Source: Nitrospina sp. (GTDB lineage: Bacteria; Nitrospinota; Nitrospinia; Nitrospinales; VA-1). From it: 37,146 bases of DNA. A model generated the notes under the pieces. It did no database searches. It had not been told where the DNA came from and saw only the letters and a list, made by a program, of their open reading frames with translations. Within the stretch, counting starts at the first letter, position 1, and each line of letters begins with the position of its first letter. The DNA lies in assembly GCA_018702695.1 (NCBI GenBank), contig JABIYR010000176.1:1-37146 (forward strand). Direction: 5' to 3'. This document shows positions 35,341 to 37,146 of the stretch, piece after piece. A program made the position numbers and the translations under genes.

Positions 35341-35362
35341 GGGAACAATCGATTTTGTTCCC
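35341..35362. repeat. Perfect dyad between the HU-like and zinc-ribbon genes
   Basis: GGGAACAA-TCGATT-TTGTTCCC, 8-bp arms, 19 bases after the HU-like stop. It may be a terminator stem (no T run; A's follow) or an operator for the zinc-ribbon gene. Confidence 0.5.
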
Positions 35363-35450
35363 AAAAAATGTGGTATGATGAGTTTTTCAGTCGCGACTCC
35401 TATTTACACTTAGGCGCATTGGGGAGTCCCTTCATCGGAGGAACCTCGGT

Positions 35451-35726
35451 ATGGTCGACAATAGAAACACATGTAGCCAATGCGGTGAGCAAAGCATCAT
35501 CAAAGGCGATATTGTTCTGAAAACCAGTAAGAGCAATGACCTGATCATGGTAGTTCGACAAGATCATGGGGTGGAGAAAAGTGTTCCCCTGCGGCCCAGC
35601 GTCTGTTGCCAATGTGGGTTCGTTGATTTTTATGTGCAGGACCCGACTAACTTAAAGATTTCTTCAGAAGATAAGCCCATCAACCCCGACTTTAAACAAC
35701 GCCCCATACTAGAATCCGACTTTTAG
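35451..35726 (+). CDS. Small zinc-ribbon protein, unknown function
   Basis: 91 residues with a probable zinc ribbon: CSQC at residues 8-11 and CCQCG at 52-56 (C52 and C55 as the second pair), separated by a 40-residue beta-rich loop. The remainder is polar with no membrane span. A strong GGAGG (35437-35441) precedes the ATG at good spacing, which makes the gene credible. It may be read from the HU-like transcript or its own promoter. It resembles small nucleic-acid-binding zinc-finger proteins, but no named family can be assigned. Confidence 0.75.
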   Translation: MVDNRNTCSQCGEQSIIKGDIVLKTSKSNDLIMVVRQDHGVEKSVPLRPSVCCQCGFVDFYVQDPTNLKISSEDKPINPDFKQRPILESDF

Positions 35727-35885
35727 CTCCCTCCCGAAGTTTAAGGGTTTGACTATTTTAAAAACATATTTGTGATAACCCTTGTATCATGCCCATTTTT
35801 GCGCAAGAATAGCCACAAAGCTTAAAAGTATCCTGTTCCGATTTTATTAAATTGAGTAATCAGGTTTTTAATTCGTTTTCTGCTT

Positions 35886-36563
35886 ATGGTCGCACCTTCT
35901 AAAGATGAGATTCACCACCTTCTTTTAAAGCTTCACTCTTTAACAGGAATTGTACCGATTGGGGTTTTTCTTGTTATTCATATCTGTGTCAATTCCCTGC
36001 GCACAGTGGGAGCATGGCCCTACCAGCTCAGCATTGATGCCATAAACAACCTCCCATTTCTTCTAGTCATCGAAATCACATTTATATATATCCCACTGCT
36101 ATTTCATTCTGTTATGGGGTTTTATGTCGTGAATCATGCCAAAACGAATGTGCATCGATACCGATATCCGCGTAATGCTCTTTACACAATGCAACGATTG
36201 TCAGGAGCCGTTGTTTTTGTTTTTCTGGTTTATCATTTAGGGACAACCGTCGCACCCAAGTTATGGGAAGGCAAACATCATTTTGAAGCGGCACCTTTTT
36301 TGATCGACATTATGAATGGTGAATTTAAAACCTGGCAGGGAATATTGATATATACCATTGGGGTGGTTTCAGCAACATTTCATTTTAGCAACGGCCTATG
36401 GGGTTTCTGTGTTTCCTGGGGAATTCTAATCGGTCCCAAAGCACAAAGAAATGGAGCCATTGTTTTCGCCATGGTTGGTTTAGCTCTTACGTTTCTAGGC
36501 TTGGCCACCATAGCAGAATTTAACATGAACCCGGTTCCTGTCGACGCAACGGTGTCGAGGTAA
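35886..36563 (+). CDS. sdhC: Succinate dehydrogenase cytochrome b558 subunit
   Basis: Di-heme membrane anchor of succinate dehydrogenase/fumarate reductase, which passes electrons to or from quinone. The 225 residues form five spans with histidines in the expected places (LKLHSLTGIVPIGVFLVIHI, LLFHSVMGFYVV, FLVYHLGTTVAP, ATFHFSNGLWGF). This is the single-anchor b558 type seen in Bacillus, Bacteroidota, Epsilonproteobacteria and Deltaproteobacteria, not the SdhC/SdhD pair of E. coli. No Shine-Dalgarno is clear before the ATG. In the upstream gap TTGACT (35749-35754) could be a -35 element. sdhA follows 3 bases after the stop. Confidence 0.93.
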   Translation: MVAPSKDEIHHLLLKLHSLTGIVPIGVFLVIHICVNSLRTVGAWPYQLSIDAINNLPFLLVIEITFIYIPLLFHSVMGFYVVNHAKTNVHRYRYPRNALYTMQRLSGAVVFVFLVYHLGTTVAPKLWEGKHHFEAAPFLIDIMNGEFKTWQGILIYTIGVVSATFHFSNGLWGFCVSWGILIGPKAQRNGAIVFAMVGLALTFLGLATIAEFNMNPVPVDATVSR

Positions 36564-36566
36564 AAC

Positions 36567-37146
36567 ATGCTAAACAGAAAAAAGAAAATTGTCATCATTG
36601 GCGGGGGGCTAGCTGGGCTGGCACTGGCCATGAAGTTTTGTGAGCGCAATGGTGAAGTCACGGTCGTTTCTTATCAGTCTTTAAAACGCTCGCATTCGGT
36701 TTGCGCTCAAGGAGGTATCAATGCCGCCACAGATGCAAAAAACGAAGGTGATACCCCAGAAAAACATTTTTACGACACCATTAAAGGTGGAGACTTTCTC
36801 GCTCACCAACCTTTGGTTCGCGACATGTGCTATCAAGCCCCAACTATCATTCACCTGATGGATCGGATGGGCGTGGCATTCAACCGAACGGGTGAAGGGC
36901 ATCTAGATTTTCGCCGATTTGGTGGCACACTTTATAATCGCACGGCATTTGCTGGTGCCACCACCGGGCAACAACTTGTCTATGCGCTCGACGAACAAGT
37001 CCGTCGCCACGTGCACGACGGTTCAGCCAAAACTTTGGAGTGGCATGAATATCTGGGTGCCGTTCTTGATTCGGAAGGCATCTGTCGCGGTGCGGTCATT
37101 CATGACCTGAGAACCGATGAAATCTATACCTTGGAAGCCGATGCCG
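36567..37146 (+). CDS. sdhA: Succinate dehydrogenase flavoprotein subunit, N-terminal part
   Basis: Begins at the ATG at 36567 with GAGG six bases upstream, inside the end of sdhC, and stays open to the window edge (193 codons). It shows the FAD dinucleotide fold (KKIVIIGGGLAGLALAMKF) and the covalent-FAD region RSHSVCAQGGINAA, whose His43 is the usual attachment residue. GGDFLAHQPLVRDMCYQAP, FNRTGEGHLDFRRFGG and the RTAFAGATTGQQL region are typical of the SdhA/FrdA type that pairs with b558. sdhB presumably follows outside the window. Confidence 0.95.
   Translation, partial: MLNRKKKIVIIGGGLAGLALAMKFCERNGEVTVVSYQSLKRSHSVCAQGGINAATDAKNEGDTPEKHFYDTIKGGDFLAHQPLVRDMCYQAPTIIHLMDRMGVAFNRTGEGHLDFRRFGGTLYNRTAFAGATTGQQLVYALDEQVRRHVHDGSAKTLEWHEYLGAVLDSEGICRGAVIHDLRTDEIYTLEADA

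Noticed and set aside
1-37146. CRISPR arrays, insertion sequences, prophage or toxin-antitoxin modules
   Set aside because: No regularly spaced repeats, transposase motifs, integrase or recognisable toxin/antitoxin pairs were found on either strand.

Overview
The window reads as a chromosomal housekeeping segment of a Gram-negative (diderm) bacterium. Lipid A synthesis (lpxD), lipoprotein export (lolCD), a lipobox lipoprotein, a prepilin peptidase, ZapA, and a zapA / 6S RNA / 5-formyl-THF cyclo-ligase neighbourhood all point that way. The b558-type SdhC, the GatCA amidotransferase genes and the lysS-lolC-lolD-lpxD order suggest a deltaproteobacterial, Desulfobacterota or Nitrospinota-like genome. 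That placement is an inference from gene content only. No CRISPR array, insertion sequence, rRNA or tRNA gene was recognised.

Layout. 1-3869 holds a lipoprotein fragment, a small SHOCT-like ORF, then recA, recX, a prepilin peptidase tightly coupled to recX, and a small membrane coiled-coil protein. 3888-7670 holds an aldo/keto reductase, an MsbA-like ABC exporter and an HDOD signalling protein. 7913-20367, all on the minus strand, is a long core block. In transcription order it is pheT, a ZapB-like coiled coil, zapA, 6S RNA, fau, rny, lysS, lolC, lolD, lpxD, a secreted leucine-rich-repeat protein and accA. 20577-22139 is a TMTC-like membrane protein with TPRs. 22280-26958 is rnr overlapping comEC by 4 nt. 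27043-30398 holds a RsbU-like response regulator/phosphatase, a small basic protein, gatC and gatA. 31023-33689 is a chemoreceptor gene broken by two in-frame stop codons. It is followed by a bidirectional terminator, a minus-strand D-2-hydroxyacid dehydrogenase, a HU-family protein, a zinc-ribbon protein, sdhC and the start of sdhA.

Most notable: (i) the 888-codon chemoreceptor frame with a TAA and a TAG and no frameshift; (ii) two near-consensus sigma-54 promoters within about 4 kb, one before the chemoreceptor and one before the HU-like gene, the first with its -24 element inside a perfect 11-bp hairpin arm; (iii) a PheT that lacks the OB-fold tRNA-binding domain; (iv) a 6S RNA recognisable by its conserved hairpin sequence; (v) an extracytoplasmic LRR protein embedded in the envelope-biogenesis block. 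No wholly new multi-gene system could be demonstrated. The sigma-54 chemoreceptor/HU region at 30.6-35.7 kb is the least ordinary part.

Start codons were reassigned where a Shine-Dalgarno sequence, signal peptide or family N-terminus argued for it; this is stated in each entry.
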